Assembly (NCBI GenBank): GCA_963820955.1
Contig: CAWGCA010000019.1
Coordinates: 1-56,532, forward strand
From: CAWGCA01 sp963820955
Lineage (GTDB): Bacteria; Pseudomonadota; Gammaproteobacteria; Chromatiales; Chromatiaceae
DNA: 56,532 nucleotides
Direction of reading: 5' to 3'
Positions 42,954 to 51,411 of the stretch are shown here, piece after piece. The translations under genes and the position numbers were made by a program. The notes under the pieces are model-generated. The model was not told the DNA's origin, ran no database searches, and saw nothing but the letters and a program-made list of their open reading frames with translations. Position 1 is the first letter of the stretch; every line of letters begins with the position of its first letter.

Positions 42954-43457
42954 CTAAGGCCGAATGACAATAGGGGTTCCAACTCTGACGGCCTTCCACA
43001 CCTCTTCCATGTCACCATCGCGCAACGCAATACATCCATCTGTCCAGTTGAAGTACTGCATGACCGGCTCGAACCAGCCCCATCCATTGGCCTGGCCATG
43101 GATCATGATATCTCCGCCAGGGTCGACACCGAGCTCCCACGCACTCTTACGGTCTTCAGCGTTTGGATAGGAGACATGGATCGATTTATAAAAGGCGCTG
43201 TTGATATTTTTATAATCGAGGATATAGCTCCCTTCCGGTGTTCGACCGTCCCCCTGCTGTTGTTTGTGCCCTTTCGGATTCGTCCCGAATCTGACCTTAT
43301 AACTGGTTATTATCTCTGAGTCTTTTAGCAGGTACAGCCGTGCTTCGCTTTTGTCCACCAGCACCTGATCTGCCATCTGCTGGGCATGTGCGGTGACCAC
43401 ACCGGAGAGTAAAATCAGCGCAGAAATAAAGATTTTTCCCATCAGCTGCAACGCCAT
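42954..43457 (-). CDS. L,D-transpeptidase (YkuD domain), first of a pair
   Basis: A 167-residue exported protein: signal peptide (MGKIFISALILLSGVVTAHA after an optional five-residue extension), then the YkuD catalytic domain. The signature is split as IMIHGQANGWGW (His) and NWTDGCIALRDGDMEEVW (catalytic Cys with Arg). Such enzymes make 3-3 cross-links in peptidoglycan or attach lipoproteins. The nearest ATGs are at 43457 and 43442 (MGKIF); both are possible. It follows a second L,D-transpeptidase gene by 43 bases. Confidence 0.9.
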   Translation of the reverse strand: MALQLMGKIFISALILLSGVVTAHAQQMADQVLVDKSEARLYLLKDSEIITSYKVRFGTNPKGHKQQQGDGRTPEGSYILDYKNINSAFYKSIHVSYPNAEDRKSAWELGVDPGGDIMIHGQANGWGWFEPVMQYFNWTDGCIALRDGDMEEVWKAVRVGTPIVIRP

Positions 43458-43500
43458 TCAGAGAATCAGATTGTTAGCCATATTACCCAGGTCCCGCCGT

Positions 43501-43983
43501 TCACTCATCCGGCTCCTCTTCCAGGATCACGATACGTGTATTCATCGGCGCCCACTCGAACATCGTCTTGGCCTCTTCCTCGGTGAGGCCGACGCAACCC
43601 TGGGAACCCACGGATTCGGTGATATAGGCATGAAGATAGGACCGCACTGCCGCCCACCCGGTTCCATGAATCGCTTTGCCATCCTCTGTGAAGAACATGG
43701 TATAGGGCATCGGAGAACCATAGGTCTTACTCGTGTAGTCTTCGTGCTTTTTGAACACAGAAAATACCCCGGGTGTCGTCTCTTTACCGGGGCGCCCGGT
43801 AACCACATCGAACTCGTATACCAGTTTATTACCCTCCCAGGCATAGAGCTTCTGGTCGTCGGTTACAACATAAATAATTTTCGGGCCCTTTTCGCCTTTT
43901 TCATCGGCAAATGTGGCAAAAGGCGACACAACACAAACGGTGATGATCAACAGAAAAAACAAAATCCTGCTGAAATTTCCCAT
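43501..43983 (-). CDS. L,D-transpeptidase (YkuD domain), second of a pair
   Basis: 160 residues with a signal peptide (to about ATFA, residue 26). Catalytic motif: AIHGTGW with the conserved His and ESVGSQGCVGLTEEEAKTMFEW with the Cys. The protein differs clearly from its neighbour, so the pair is not a recent duplication. AGGAG lies upstream of the ATG. Probably cotranscribed with the downstream gene on the minus strand. Confidence 0.9.
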   Translation of the reverse strand: MGNFSRILFFLLIITVCVVSPFATFADEKGEKGPKIIYVVTDDQKLYAWEGNKLVYEFDVVTGRPGKETTPGVFSVFKKHEDYTSKTYGSPMPYTMFFTEDGKAIHGTGWAAVRSYLHAYITESVGSQGCVGLTEEEAKTMFEWAPMNTRIVILEEEPDE

Positions 43984-44101
43984 TGTGCCAACTCCTGTGT
44001 TTATCGGGTACTTCGAATAGTTCGACCTGCCCTATAGTCTACCTGAATCCGTCGAACTGTCGCCTTTCTCTCCCCACCTAACCTTCCCGCCACCGCCAGC
44101 C

Positions 44102-45832
44102 TCAGGCGGCGAGCAGCCGCTCAGTCATATGCAGGCGCATCGCCGGCTGTTCGGTGATTGTGTGAAACAGATGATGCGGCCCGGTGGAGCGGGCAATAAT
44201 CTCATCGAGATCGTCGGCTCGTTCGCGGTAGAAATCCAGCAGGCGCAGGTCAAAGCGCTGCAGGGCCCGCGACAGCGGGTCTTTTCGCTGGCGCCGCAGC
44301 ACCGTCTCCATGCCGTCATCGTACACATTGCCAAGGCAGATATGCACTGCCGAGAACAGGGTCGCCCAGCCGTTGAACCAGAACATCAGATCGATATCGA
44401 AGGTCTCACCGCCAGCGCCGTGGCCATTCAGCAACTGTTGCAACAAGTCTCTTTCGCGCACCGCTTCGGTCTCATCGAGCAGTTGCGCGCGCCCGAAGGC
44501 ATCTATGGTGGAACTGGTGAACAGGATGGGCCTATTTGGGTAGCGGCTCAGCACGAAGCTCGCGTCCTTCACCACCGGTGCTGCCGTTTGCTCGGGCTTA
44601 AGCGGGTTGCGCTTGGTTCGACTCGATGGCGCCGCGCTGAGGATCTCCACCCGGTGACCTCGCTCACCCAGTTCACTGACCAGACGCTCGACCACGCCTT
44701 GCTTGAACAGATCCATGGAGAAATTCAATGCGTTCTGCTTGTGCAGCAGACAGAGCTGAATCTTGTCGCCGTAGCGCGGTGCGGCCTCCACGATATTGGC
44801 GATTTTATATATCGGGATACGCTCCTTCAGTCGGCCGTGCCTATCGATCACCACCTCCTGATGAAACTCATCGAAACTGATCTGCAGCAACACCCTGGCA
44901 GGCGCCCAATGCCGCGGGCGACGATTCAGTGCGGCCGCCATCGCATCCAGCGTCGCCCGCGTCACCTCAGGATTATCAGCGAAATCCCCGTTCAGCAGTA
45001 TGGCGAAGGTGGACACCTCACTCATTGTCGCCATTGCCTGGTAAAAGCTGTCGAGCTTTCTGCTCAGATCCCCCCCGGTGAACAGCACACTGCGGGTGAG
45101 CCTATTGACCTGATCCAGCAGGGGCTGTGGATCGGGTGTGTCTTTCATCAGCGGACGCCAGATGAACATGCAGTGACGGCAGGTTTGCGGACAACCCATC
45201 GCCGGAATCAAACCCAGCTTGGGAAAGGTAAATGCGTCAACTGCTTCCGGCGGGTTCGGCAAGGCATCCACCAACGCGAGCCGTTGCTGATCTTCCGGGC
45301 CGAGCAAGCCGGCGTAGCGCGCGCGCTCATCCCGTGCCAGGTCCCGGTAGGCAACTGCATAGCTGCTTGTGAAGGGATCTATCTGCCCCCACAGGGCGAG
45401 GATCCGCGAAATCAGACGATCAGGGTCTCCACCTGCCGACGCCAGCAGCGCCAGGCATTGATTTCTCTGGATCGGGGCCTCAGCCGGTGCGGCGACCCAG
45501 TGCTCGATATAGCCGCGCAGGAACACATCGATGGCAGGCGACTGATGCAGCAGACGCATCAAAAAGCCCTGCTTGGTCTTGACGAAGGGCTCCAGCAGTT
45601 CGGCCCGGTAGTCCTCATGAACATTGTGACGCAGCCAGTGATAGCCATGCACATAGCTCATCAGGAAGTTGAGATCGGCCACGTCGGACTGACCGCTCAG
45701 GCGGTCGGCCATGGCACCGGAGGTAAAGCGGTTGATCTCCGCTTTGAAGCGCTTGCGCATCGCGGTGAGATAGAGCGCGCGCAGGCGCTGCTGCTCAAGG
45801 GTTTCACCTAGGGTCGCGCATGGGGTGGCCAT
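44102..45832 (-). CDS. Radical SAM protein of unknown function
   Basis: A 576-residue soluble protein. The radical SAM 4Fe-4S motif CxxxCxxC is at Cys214, 218 and 221 in MGCPQTCRHCMFIWRP, preceded by a long alpha-helical N-terminal domain of about 200 residues and followed by a TIM-barrel-like part with VLFTGGDLSRK (the usual GGE/GGD loop) and LLQISFDEFHQEVV. There is no C-terminal SPASM-type cysteine cluster. I do not recognise a characterised family. The small acidic protein at 46389 is divergent, 557 bases away. Confidence 0.82.
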   Translation of the reverse strand: MATPCATLGETLEQQRLRALYLTAMRKRFKAEINRFTSGAMADRLSGQSDVADLNFLMSYVHGYHWLRHNVHEDYRAELLEPFVKTKQGFLMRLLHQSPAIDVFLRGYIEHWVAAPAEAPIQRNQCLALLASAGGDPDRLISRILALWGQIDPFTSSYAVAYRDLARDERARYAGLLGPEDQQRLALVDALPNPPEAVDAFTFPKLGLIPAMGCPQTCRHCMFIWRPLMKDTPDPQPLLDQVNRLTRSVLFTGGDLSRKLDSFYQAMATMSEVSTFAILLNGDFADNPEVTRATLDAMAAALNRRPRHWAPARVLLQISFDEFHQEVVIDRHGRLKERIPIYKIANIVEAAPRYGDKIQLCLLHKQNALNFSMDLFKQGVVERLVSELGERGHRVEILSAAPSSRTKRNPLKPEQTAAPVVKDASFVLSRYPNRPILFTSSTIDAFGRAQLLDETEAVRERDLLQQLLNGHGAGGETFDIDLMFWFNGWATLFSAVHICLGNVYDDGMETVLRRQRKDPLSRALQRFDLRLLDFYRERADDLDEIIARSTGPHHLFHTITEQPAMRLHMTERLLAA

Positions 45833-46388
45833 TTGCTTACCCTACTGCAGGTGGGACGATGGATGCAACGAATGCACAAAGGTATCCTTATCCTTGATCC
45901 TTAAGTTCTATTTTTCTCCCCCCTGGCGGGGGGGAAGTTAGGAGGGGGATCCAAGACCCGAAAGAATCCCCAATACCAACCGCATAGACCCCCATCCCCG
46001 CCTTCTCACCGGAGGGCGCTTTTGCAACATCCTCCTAGGGGAGATGGGGTTTGTGCGACAGCAGTGGTTTGAATGTGAGTCCAACCCACAGGGTATTACC
46101 GGAAAAACCCGGTGGGATAGCAGTCTTGTAAAAAGGACGTCTGTGTACCAGTATTTAGATATTACATACCAAATTACTTGGTTGTTTGCTTTTGACGGGG
46201 CAGGATGGTGCTGATGATCGATGTGCCCCGAACCCGGGTCCGAGAGACCGAGCAGTCGGTATCACGTCACCACCCGGAAGTGGACCTGGGCGGTGTGGGC
46301 TGGACCATTACGGTGCTGGGAACCTGAGCTGCACCCTCCGCTTGATCCGAATCTGCAACTTCTGAATGAACCTAAGGATGATACAACC
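45833..46388. other. Intergenic region, 556 bases
   Basis: No gene supported. A C-rich/G-rich tract with CCCCCCTGGCGGGGGGG near 45920 can fold on itself; near 46100 ACCGG-AAAAA-CCCGGT lies within CCCAC ... GTGGG. No known riboswitch was recognised. Promoters for the two divergent genes may lie here. Confidence 0.45.
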
Positions 46389-46598
46389 ATGTTAATACGC
46401 ACAACCACCGATCCCATGACCCTGAATGATGTCCCCTCTCCGGAAAACCAACCGACTTTGTTGGAAGGCGACAGCGAGAATGGCCTGCGGATCTACTTCG
46501 AATCGGAAGAGACACGACAGGAATATATCGATCTCACCGCACATGACCCCCTCATCCTCGAGGGCAACGACAGCGAAGACTACGTCGCCGAAGGTTAA
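46389..46598 (+). CDS. Small acidic protein of unknown function
   Basis: 69 residues, strongly acidic, no cysteine, no signal peptide. Text runs MLIRTTTDPMTLNDV, then LRIYFESEETRQEYIDLT in the middle and ends LEGNDSEDYVAEG. The ATG at 46389 has AAGGATG ten bases upstream and is preferred over the longer open frame from 46221, whose N-terminal part looks non-coding. The gene is 95 bases upstream of the CDGSH gene on the same strand. I do not recognise a family with certainty. Confidence 0.65.
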   Translation: MLIRTTTDPMTLNDVPSPENQPTLLEGDSENGLRIYFESEETRQEYIDLTAHDPLILEGNDSEDYVAEG

Positions 46599-46692
46599 GC
46601 CGGCGCGGGGCTGCAGCTACTGAGCTATCCGGCTCGCTTCAGGTTAGAAAGACCAAACAGAGCAGCTGCGGCCCCCAACTGAAGGACCCACC

Positions 46693-47340
46693 ATGAGCGA
46701 GAAACAAGTATACGAATTTCCAGGCGGCGAAATAGACGTTCAGTGGGACGGTCGACTCTGCATTCATATTGGCGAATGCGGCAATGCCAAGGGCGAGCTT
46801 TTCGAAGGTGGGCGAGATCCCTGGTGTGTCCCGGACAAAACCTCCAGATCCGAGGTCAGAGAAATCGTCGAACGCTGCCCGAGCGGTGCTCTGACCTATC
46901 TTGACAAGGGTGGACCAGAGGAAACAGCCCCTGCGGAAAACACCGTGATGGTGGTTTACAACGGCCCGCTTTACGCCAGTGGCGACCTGGAGATAGCGGG
47001 GGTGTCGCAAGACATGCCAGGAGTGAGTTTTCGCGCCGCACTGTGCCGCTGCGGCAAATCTGATAACAAACCCTTCTGCGACAACAACCACCTGAAAGCC
47101 GGGTTCGAGGACTATGGCTCAGTGGGGGATAAAGGCCCCGGACTAAGCGCCATCGGCGGTAAACTCACCGTCCAGCCACTGCCCGACGGCCCCCTGCTGA
47201 TCAAGGGCAACCTGACCATCCGCGCCGGCAGTGGTCGTGTCGCATGGCAGGGTGCCCAGGCGGCCCTGTGCCGCTGCGGTGCATCCACGAACAAGCCATT
47301 CTGCGACGGCAGCCACAAACAAGCGGGCTTCAAAAGTTAA
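46693..47340 (+). CDS. Three-part iron-sulfur protein: divergent 4Fe-4S domain and two CDGSH domains
   Basis: 215 soluble residues. N-terminal about 1-75: mono-cluster 4Fe-4S-like domain with cysteines in LCIHIGECG, DPWCVPD and VERCPSGAL. Two CDGSH zinc-finger-type 2Fe-2S domains follow: ALCRCGKSDNKPFCDNNH (about 116-133) and ALCRCGASTNKPFCDGSH (about 194-211), each with the 3 Cys + 1 His ligand set. Related proteins occur in bacteria as redox or iron-sulfur-transfer factors, but their role is not known. GAAGGA is eight bases before the ATG. Confidence 0.92.
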   Translation: MSEKQVYEFPGGEIDVQWDGRLCIHIGECGNAKGELFEGGRDPWCVPDKTSRSEVREIVERCPSGALTYLDKGGPEETAPAENTVMVVYNGPLYASGDLEIAGVSQDMPGVSFRAALCRCGKSDNKPFCDNNHLKAGFEDYGSVGDKGPGLSAIGGKLTVQPLPDGPLLIKGNLTIRAGSGRVAWQGAQAALCRCGASTNKPFCDGSHKQAGFKS

Positions 47341-47390
47341 GGAACCATCTTATTTATTCGTTATTCCGGACGAAGCGCAGCGTAATCCAC
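47341..47390. repeat. Short repeat (REP-flanking module)
   Basis: GGAACCATCTTATTTATTCG and TTCCGGACGAAGCGCAGCG recur, with changes, at 51.43 kb (inverted) and partly at 35.31 kb. Located between convergent genes. Confidence 0.5.
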
Positions 47391-47401
47391 CAACCACCTG
47401 A

Positions 47402-48787
47402 TTACCCCCAGCTGGCCTGATAACTGATATGACCGGATGGGCTTTTCGCCGCGAGAAACTCCCCGCCGGAAATGATCGCGTGTTCGCGTATCGACTCAAA
47501 GCCGTGCCGCTGCATGAATCCCTCCTCTGCGGCAGCCTCCTGCCAGCGCCACTTGTCACCCTGCAGCTCGAGCCTGAGGATCAAACGCTGATCGACTGAA
47601 TCCAGATCCACTTTTACCCTGCCCTCCACATTCATCAGGCAGAACCGGTTTATCACGTCTTTCACAATCCGGAAGATAATGTCCTTTCTATCTTTCGGCA
47701 GCTCATCCTCTGTGACGTTAAAGTCGAGATGGAATTTCTTACTGTCATAGGTATTGTCGCACTCGGACATCATGGACTTGAGCGTGGCCTCGAGCCCGAA
47801 CTCATCGAGAACGGAAGGTCTCAGATCGATAGCCACCATCCTCAACTTTCGAATTGCCTGCTGCAATACCGGAATCATCTGATCGCGAGCCGCCGCGCTG
47901 TCCCCGCCGCCATCATTCTGAATCGGACTCCCAACGCTGTGCTCCAGGTACATCTTGACACCGCCAAGGGTCTGGATGATCTCCTCGTGCAACAGATTGG
48001 CAATGCGCTTCTTCTCATCCTCCTGGGCGGTGAGCATTTTACCGGTCAGCATCTCCATTGCTTTGCGGCGTTCGACGTCCGCCTGGTACTGAGTCTCTAT
48101 GATGCGCTCGGAACGCCGGACGATAAACATCAGCACGCCATACAGGGCTGACAGGACGGACACCATAATGAAGGTCATGAAGAGACCGTTGCGCGTCGTC
48201 TTTGCAACCAGGTCGTTTACGTCCATATAGACCTCGAAGACACCCGCTATCGGCGATCCCAGGCTGTCGCGCACCGGCACATAGGCCTGCATCAAATTGG
48301 CGTCTTCATCCTCTTTGTCGAAGGTATTGAGAGTATCGCGGTAAATTATTTTCGCCGCGGGCTCACCGCCGATGGCGCTTTTAAAACCGGGGTTATCCGC
48401 CTGCACAGTGCCAACCTGAAAAGTCTTGGTAGAGAAAACCACCCGCCCCTGGGCATCATAGATCTTAACCCGGATGATCGACGTATCATCCAGAAGCCGG
48501 TGTATCCCCTGAACCAGGTCAGGTGGCAGACCGAGTATGGTCAGACTCTCTTCTGAGCGCCGAAAAGAGACCTCTTCCAGGTAGCGCAGCAGCGGGGATC
48601 GGAAGCTACTCACCGCTGCCGTGGCAAGGGTAATACCATTCTCGTTGCCGGTTTCTATGAGCGTATCTATCGCCAGGTGGCGGAAGACCATGGCGATCAG
48701 CGCGGCGGTCAGGACAATCGCCAGCAGACTTGTCCAACCATAGTAGCGCATCATTCTGAAGACACTCAGTCTTGAACTTTGCGACAT
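47402..48787 (-). CDS. Membrane sensor protein, NarX/HisKA_3-like, degenerate ATPase domain
   Basis: 461 residues: N-terminal membrane helix (about 14-35), a periplasmic sensor region (about 36-205) with VKIYDAQGRVVFSTKTFQVG, a second helix near 225, a coiled coil, and a dimerisation domain ANLLHEEIIQTLGGVKMYLE with the usual His in LLHEE. The C-terminal HATPase-like region retains an Asn in KDVINRFCLM (degenerate N-box) but has no DxGxG box: the corresponding text is ELQGDKWRWQEAAAEEG. The catalytic function is therefore doubtful. No response regulator is adjacent. The ATG at 48787 has AGGGAAT upstream; 19 further codons are unsupported. Confidence 0.87.
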   Translation of the reverse strand: MSQSSRLSVFRMMRYYGWTSLLAIVLTAALIAMVFRHLAIDTLIETGNENGITLATAAVSSFRSPLLRYLEEVSFRRSEESLTILGLPPDLVQGIHRLLDDTSIIRVKIYDAQGRVVFSTKTFQVGTVQADNPGFKSAIGGEPAAKIIYRDTLNTFDKEDEDANLMQAYVPVRDSLGSPIAGVFEVYMDVNDLVAKTTRNGLFMTFIMVSVLSALYGVLMFIVRRSERIIETQYQADVERRKAMEMLTGKMLTAQEDEKKRIANLLHEEIIQTLGGVKMYLEHSVGSPIQNDGGGDSAAARDQMIPVLQQAIRKLRMVAIDLRPSVLDEFGLEATLKSMMSECDNTYDSKKFHLDFNVTEDELPKDRKDIIFRIVKDVINRFCLMNVEGRVKVDLDSVDQRLILRLELQGDKWRWQEAAAEEGFMQRHGFESIREHAIISGGEFLAAKSPSGHISYQASWG

Positions 48788-48854
48788 ATCTATTCCCTGA
48801 TCTTCAATCTGACTAAAAAACCCAAGCCAACCGCACCGCTGCAACAGAAATACC

Positions 48855-48960
48855 CAAGGAACCTGATTTATTCGTACTCCGTCATCCCGACGCGGGCCAG
48901 GATGACGTGGTTACTTTCGAGCCTGTGTTTCTGGACGGACACTATTCGTTTCCCCAGTTA
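48855..48960. repeat. Composite repeat with a copy at 51.65-51.73 kb
   Basis: Includes GGAACCTGATTTATTCGTAC, CCGTCATCCCGACG, and AGGATGACGTGGTTACTTTC followed by GAGCCTGTGTTTCTGGAC. The latter two parts recur at 51650-51690, and the first next to REP units. It separates the sensor and the cytochrome-binding-protein genes. Confidence 0.55.
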
Positions 48961-49011
48961 GCTCTTTTCCCTGTGCACTCTGTGTGCTCAACAGCAAATC
49001 GTCTTGGCCCG

Positions 49012-50706
49012 CTAACGCGCAATGATCCACCCGGTCACGGCCGTCAGTTTCGCCGGGTCCTTTTTCGAGACCTTGGCAATGTACCCGCCCTTGGCCACGA
49101 ATTTCTGTCCCGGAGCCAGACTGACGCGGGGATAGATGGAAGTATAGGGGGCGTTGTCCAGCATATTCTCTATGCGTTCAATAAAGTAATCGCTATAGAA
49201 ATAGCCCCGGATGTGGCGAACCGACTGGCCTGCCACCTTGGTGGCAAAATAGGCGTTCGCCTGCACCTCCCTGGCTTCCGGCTGGTATATCCGCTTGAAC
49301 CGCAACCATCCGGTTGAACGTGCCAACAGCCTTGAAACCCGATTCGGCAACTCGCTGGGATGCACGAAATAGACGCGGTCACGGGCTTCCATCGGGACCG
49401 ACCCGCCATCTTCACCATACAAGGTCGTCGACAGGTAGATACGTTCCGGGGCTGGCTCCTTACCAAGCTGGGACCAATAGGTTTGCAGGTCATCTTCCGT
49501 CAGCCAGAGTATGAGAGGGGCATCCCCCGCACTGGAAAGCTCCTGCCACATCTCCACCGCAGCGGTCTGGTCGCTAGCCAGCACATAATCCTGGACCTCT
49601 CCTCCTTTCTTCTCCCAGAGGTCCCGCAGCGCCCGGGCGGCCGTCTCCCCCTTCAGGTCCCCCTCGCGGAGTACCTGCCGCAGCAGCTTTCCGCCAAACC
49701 CCTCGGCCTGCAGATGGGTTGCGATCACCTGGGCCTCAAGTGTCATCCCCTTGGAGAAATAAATGGAATAAAAACTCTCTTCGTCAACCACCGGCAGATC
49801 GGTGGTCGGGAAAATACAGGGAACCTGGGTATCCTCGCAAAAACGGTGCATCGGCTCCCAGCTCCCGGGGGCAACTCCGCTCAATACAGCAAAAACCGGC
49901 TGCTGCCTGTAATACTCATGCAGCTGGTCGTTCCAGGTCTCGCTCGGCCCATGCAGTTCCCAGCGGTGCAGCACCCATTTGCGGTAGGGCCCGAAGATCC
50001 AGGACTTGTGCCAGGGGGCGTTCGCCGCACGGCTGCTCTCAGCCCGGGTCTCGATATTTTTCTGTTCGAAGAAAACACGCATCACATCCAGCAGCGCCTT
50101 GCGGTCTTTCTCCGGCGCCGAATCGGCGACGATAGTGGCGAAGTGCATCTCCGTGTCCGTCACCCCAGCGGACATGGTGGTGGAGAGGCTATTGAGATAA
50201 GCCAGCAGGATATCCAGTTCCTCATCGCTGAGGTCGGTATACCTGGGCATGAAGGGATCCAGTGGTTGGCCGTTGGCGTCGACGCCCTCACGAATCGCCT
50301 GTTTGAGCGTCTCGTCCGAATAGGCGGGACGCTGCACCGGCGGTGCCGGCGGACGTGTGGTAGGCATTTGCAGCGGTTTGTAGAGCAGGCCACCGGTTAC
50401 CCCGGGGACCACCTGCTGCCCCTCGGTGGAGCCCAGCCCGCTGCGCCGGTGGCAGGCCCCGCAACTGACCTGCGCCCCGGTTACGGCGATATCCCCCTGA
50501 ATAATGGCCGACATCGACTTTCCGGAAGGCAGCAACCCTTCCATATACATTCGCCGGCCCAGTTCCAGCCGCTGGTCGGATGCGGCTGCCGTACCGGCCG
50601 GGGCTGTTGTTTCTAAGGGATTGGCCTCCAGAGAGGGAAAAACCAGACAAAGCAACAGGGGCGTGCAGGCCCTGAGCAAGCTATTAACTCGACGACTAAA
50701 TACCAT
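49012..50706 (-). CDS. Cytochrome c fused to a type-1 periplasmic binding protein
   Basis: 564 residues with a signal peptide (to about SLEA, residue 28). The N-terminal domain (about 45-175) is a mono-haem class I cytochrome c with CGACH at 82-86 and a Met-containing C-terminal helix region (PFMPRYTDLSDEELDILLAYL). From about 185 to the end it has a branched-chain-amino-acid-binding-protein-like fold (VFAVLSGVAPGSWEP, CIFPTTDLPVVDEESF, IATHLQAEGFGGKLL, GYFYSDYFIERIE). The combined protein is periplasmic. Known extracytoplasmic receptors of this type bind small ligands. The neighbouring sensor kinase on the same strand could be its partner. No transporter genes are adjacent. Confidence 0.85.
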   Translation of the reverse strand: MVFSRRVNSLLRACTPLLLCLVFPSLEANPLETTAPAGTAAASDQRLELGRRMYMEGLLPSGKSMSAIIQGDIAVTGAQVSCGACHRRSGLGSTEGQQVVPGVTGGLLYKPLQMPTTRPPAPPVQRPAYSDETLKQAIREGVDANGQPLDPFMPRYTDLSDEELDILLAYLNSLSTTMSAGVTDTEMHFATIVADSAPEKDRKALLDVMRVFFEQKNIETRAESSRAANAPWHKSWIFGPYRKWVLHRWELHGPSETWNDQLHEYYRQQPVFAVLSGVAPGSWEPMHRFCEDTQVPCIFPTTDLPVVDEESFYSIYFSKGMTLEAQVIATHLQAEGFGGKLLRQVLREGDLKGETAARALRDLWEKKGGEVQDYVLASDQTAAVEMWQELSSAGDAPLILWLTEDDLQTYWSQLGKEPAPERIYLSTTLYGEDGGSVPMEARDRVYFVHPSELPNRVSRLLARSTGWLRFKRIYQPEAREVQANAYFATKVAGQSVRHIRGYFYSDYFIERIENMLDNAPYTSIYPRVSLAPGQKFVAKGGYIAKVSKKDPAKLTAVTGWIIAR

Positions 50707-50867
50707 AGGTAATTACCTGGAGGGTTCCTTCTCCACTGGGGCGGAGGATGAGATGAGGGAATTAAAACAACAAACTTTCTGCATATTGGTTCGCTTTCGC
50801 CAGAGCAGTGGAACCGAGTATACAATATCCAGGGATCTTGGATCTTCAGGAAAATTTGCGGGTAGAT

Positions 50868-51055
50868 TTCCTTAATCCCGCCATTCCAGTAAAAGCCGGA
50901 ATCCAGATTGCATATATTTCGCACATTCTGGATTTACACTACCGGATCAAGTACGGCACAGGCTCCGCGGGAAAGACCCTGTTCCCGGCCATTTTGGCCT
51001 AAGGAAGCTCTGATCTATTCGTACTCCGTCATTCCGGCGAAAGCCGGAATCCATT
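50868..51055. repeat. REP-like repeat and flanking modules
   Basis: Includes CCAGTAAAAGCCGGAATCC near 50885 and a complete palindrome CATTCCGGCGAAAGCCGGAA at 51030-51049 preceded by ATTCGTACTCCGT. The rest of the 50707-51105 gap has no gene. Confidence 0.6.
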
Positions 51056-51105
51056 TACTGCAGATCTTAATTCACTACGCAACATCATGAAGCACTTCTG
51101 CATCG

Positions 51106-51396
51106 TCACAACAAATCAGGATACAAATCACGCCACCCTGGATTCATCCCCTCAATCATTTCTATTTTCCATACCCGCTTCCAGTTCTTGATGGCTTTTT
51201 CACGCTGGATCGCCGATACCATGGTGTCATGTAGTTCATACCAAACCAGGGCATGTACACCGTATTGACGGGTAAAACCGTCAACCAAATTATTCCTGTG
51301 TTCCCAAACCCGTTTTACCAGACAGGAAGTCACCCCGGTGTAAAGAGTTCCTTTTCGTTGGCTGGCTAACAGATACACACAAGGCTGCTTCTCCAT
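51106..51396 (-). CDS. GIY-YIG nuclease superfamily protein
   Basis: 96 residues, whole protein a single GIY-YIG domain: CVYLLASQRKGTLYTGVTS (the motif's two strands, VYLLA and LYTGVT), then KRVWEHRN with catalytic Arg, and AIQREKAIKNWKRVWKIEMI with catalytic Glu. Proteins of this UvrC/UPF0213 (YhbQ-like) subfamily have unclear roles. The ATG at 51396 has GGAAG nine bases upstream; a GTG at 51411 is an alternative. It stands alone inside a stretch of REP-like repeats. Confidence 0.9.
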   Translation of the reverse strand: MEKQPCVYLLASQRKGTLYTGVTSCLVKRVWEHRNNLVDGFTRQYGVHALVWYELHDTMVSAIQREKAIKNWKRVWKIEMIEGMNPGWRDLYPDLL

Positions 51397-51411
51397 TGCG
51401 CTTCCCGTCAC

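Noticed and set aside
44129..45811. 560-codon plus-strand open frame opposite the radical SAM gene
   Set aside because: Its translation has no recognisable protein character, whereas the minus frame has the CxxxCxxC motif; it is an antisense shadow.
45900..46388. Possible riboswitch upstream of the small acidic protein
   Set aside because: Hairpins exist, but none matched a known riboswitch core that I could recognise.
46389..46598. RiPP precursor peptide for the radical SAM protein
   Set aside because: No Cys/Ser/Thr-rich core or leader cleavage motif, and the genes are divergent and 557 bases apart; kept only as a weak inference.
49360..50616. 418-codon plus-strand open frame
   Set aside because: Antisense shadow of the cytochrome-binding-protein gene, which has a signal peptide and haem motif.
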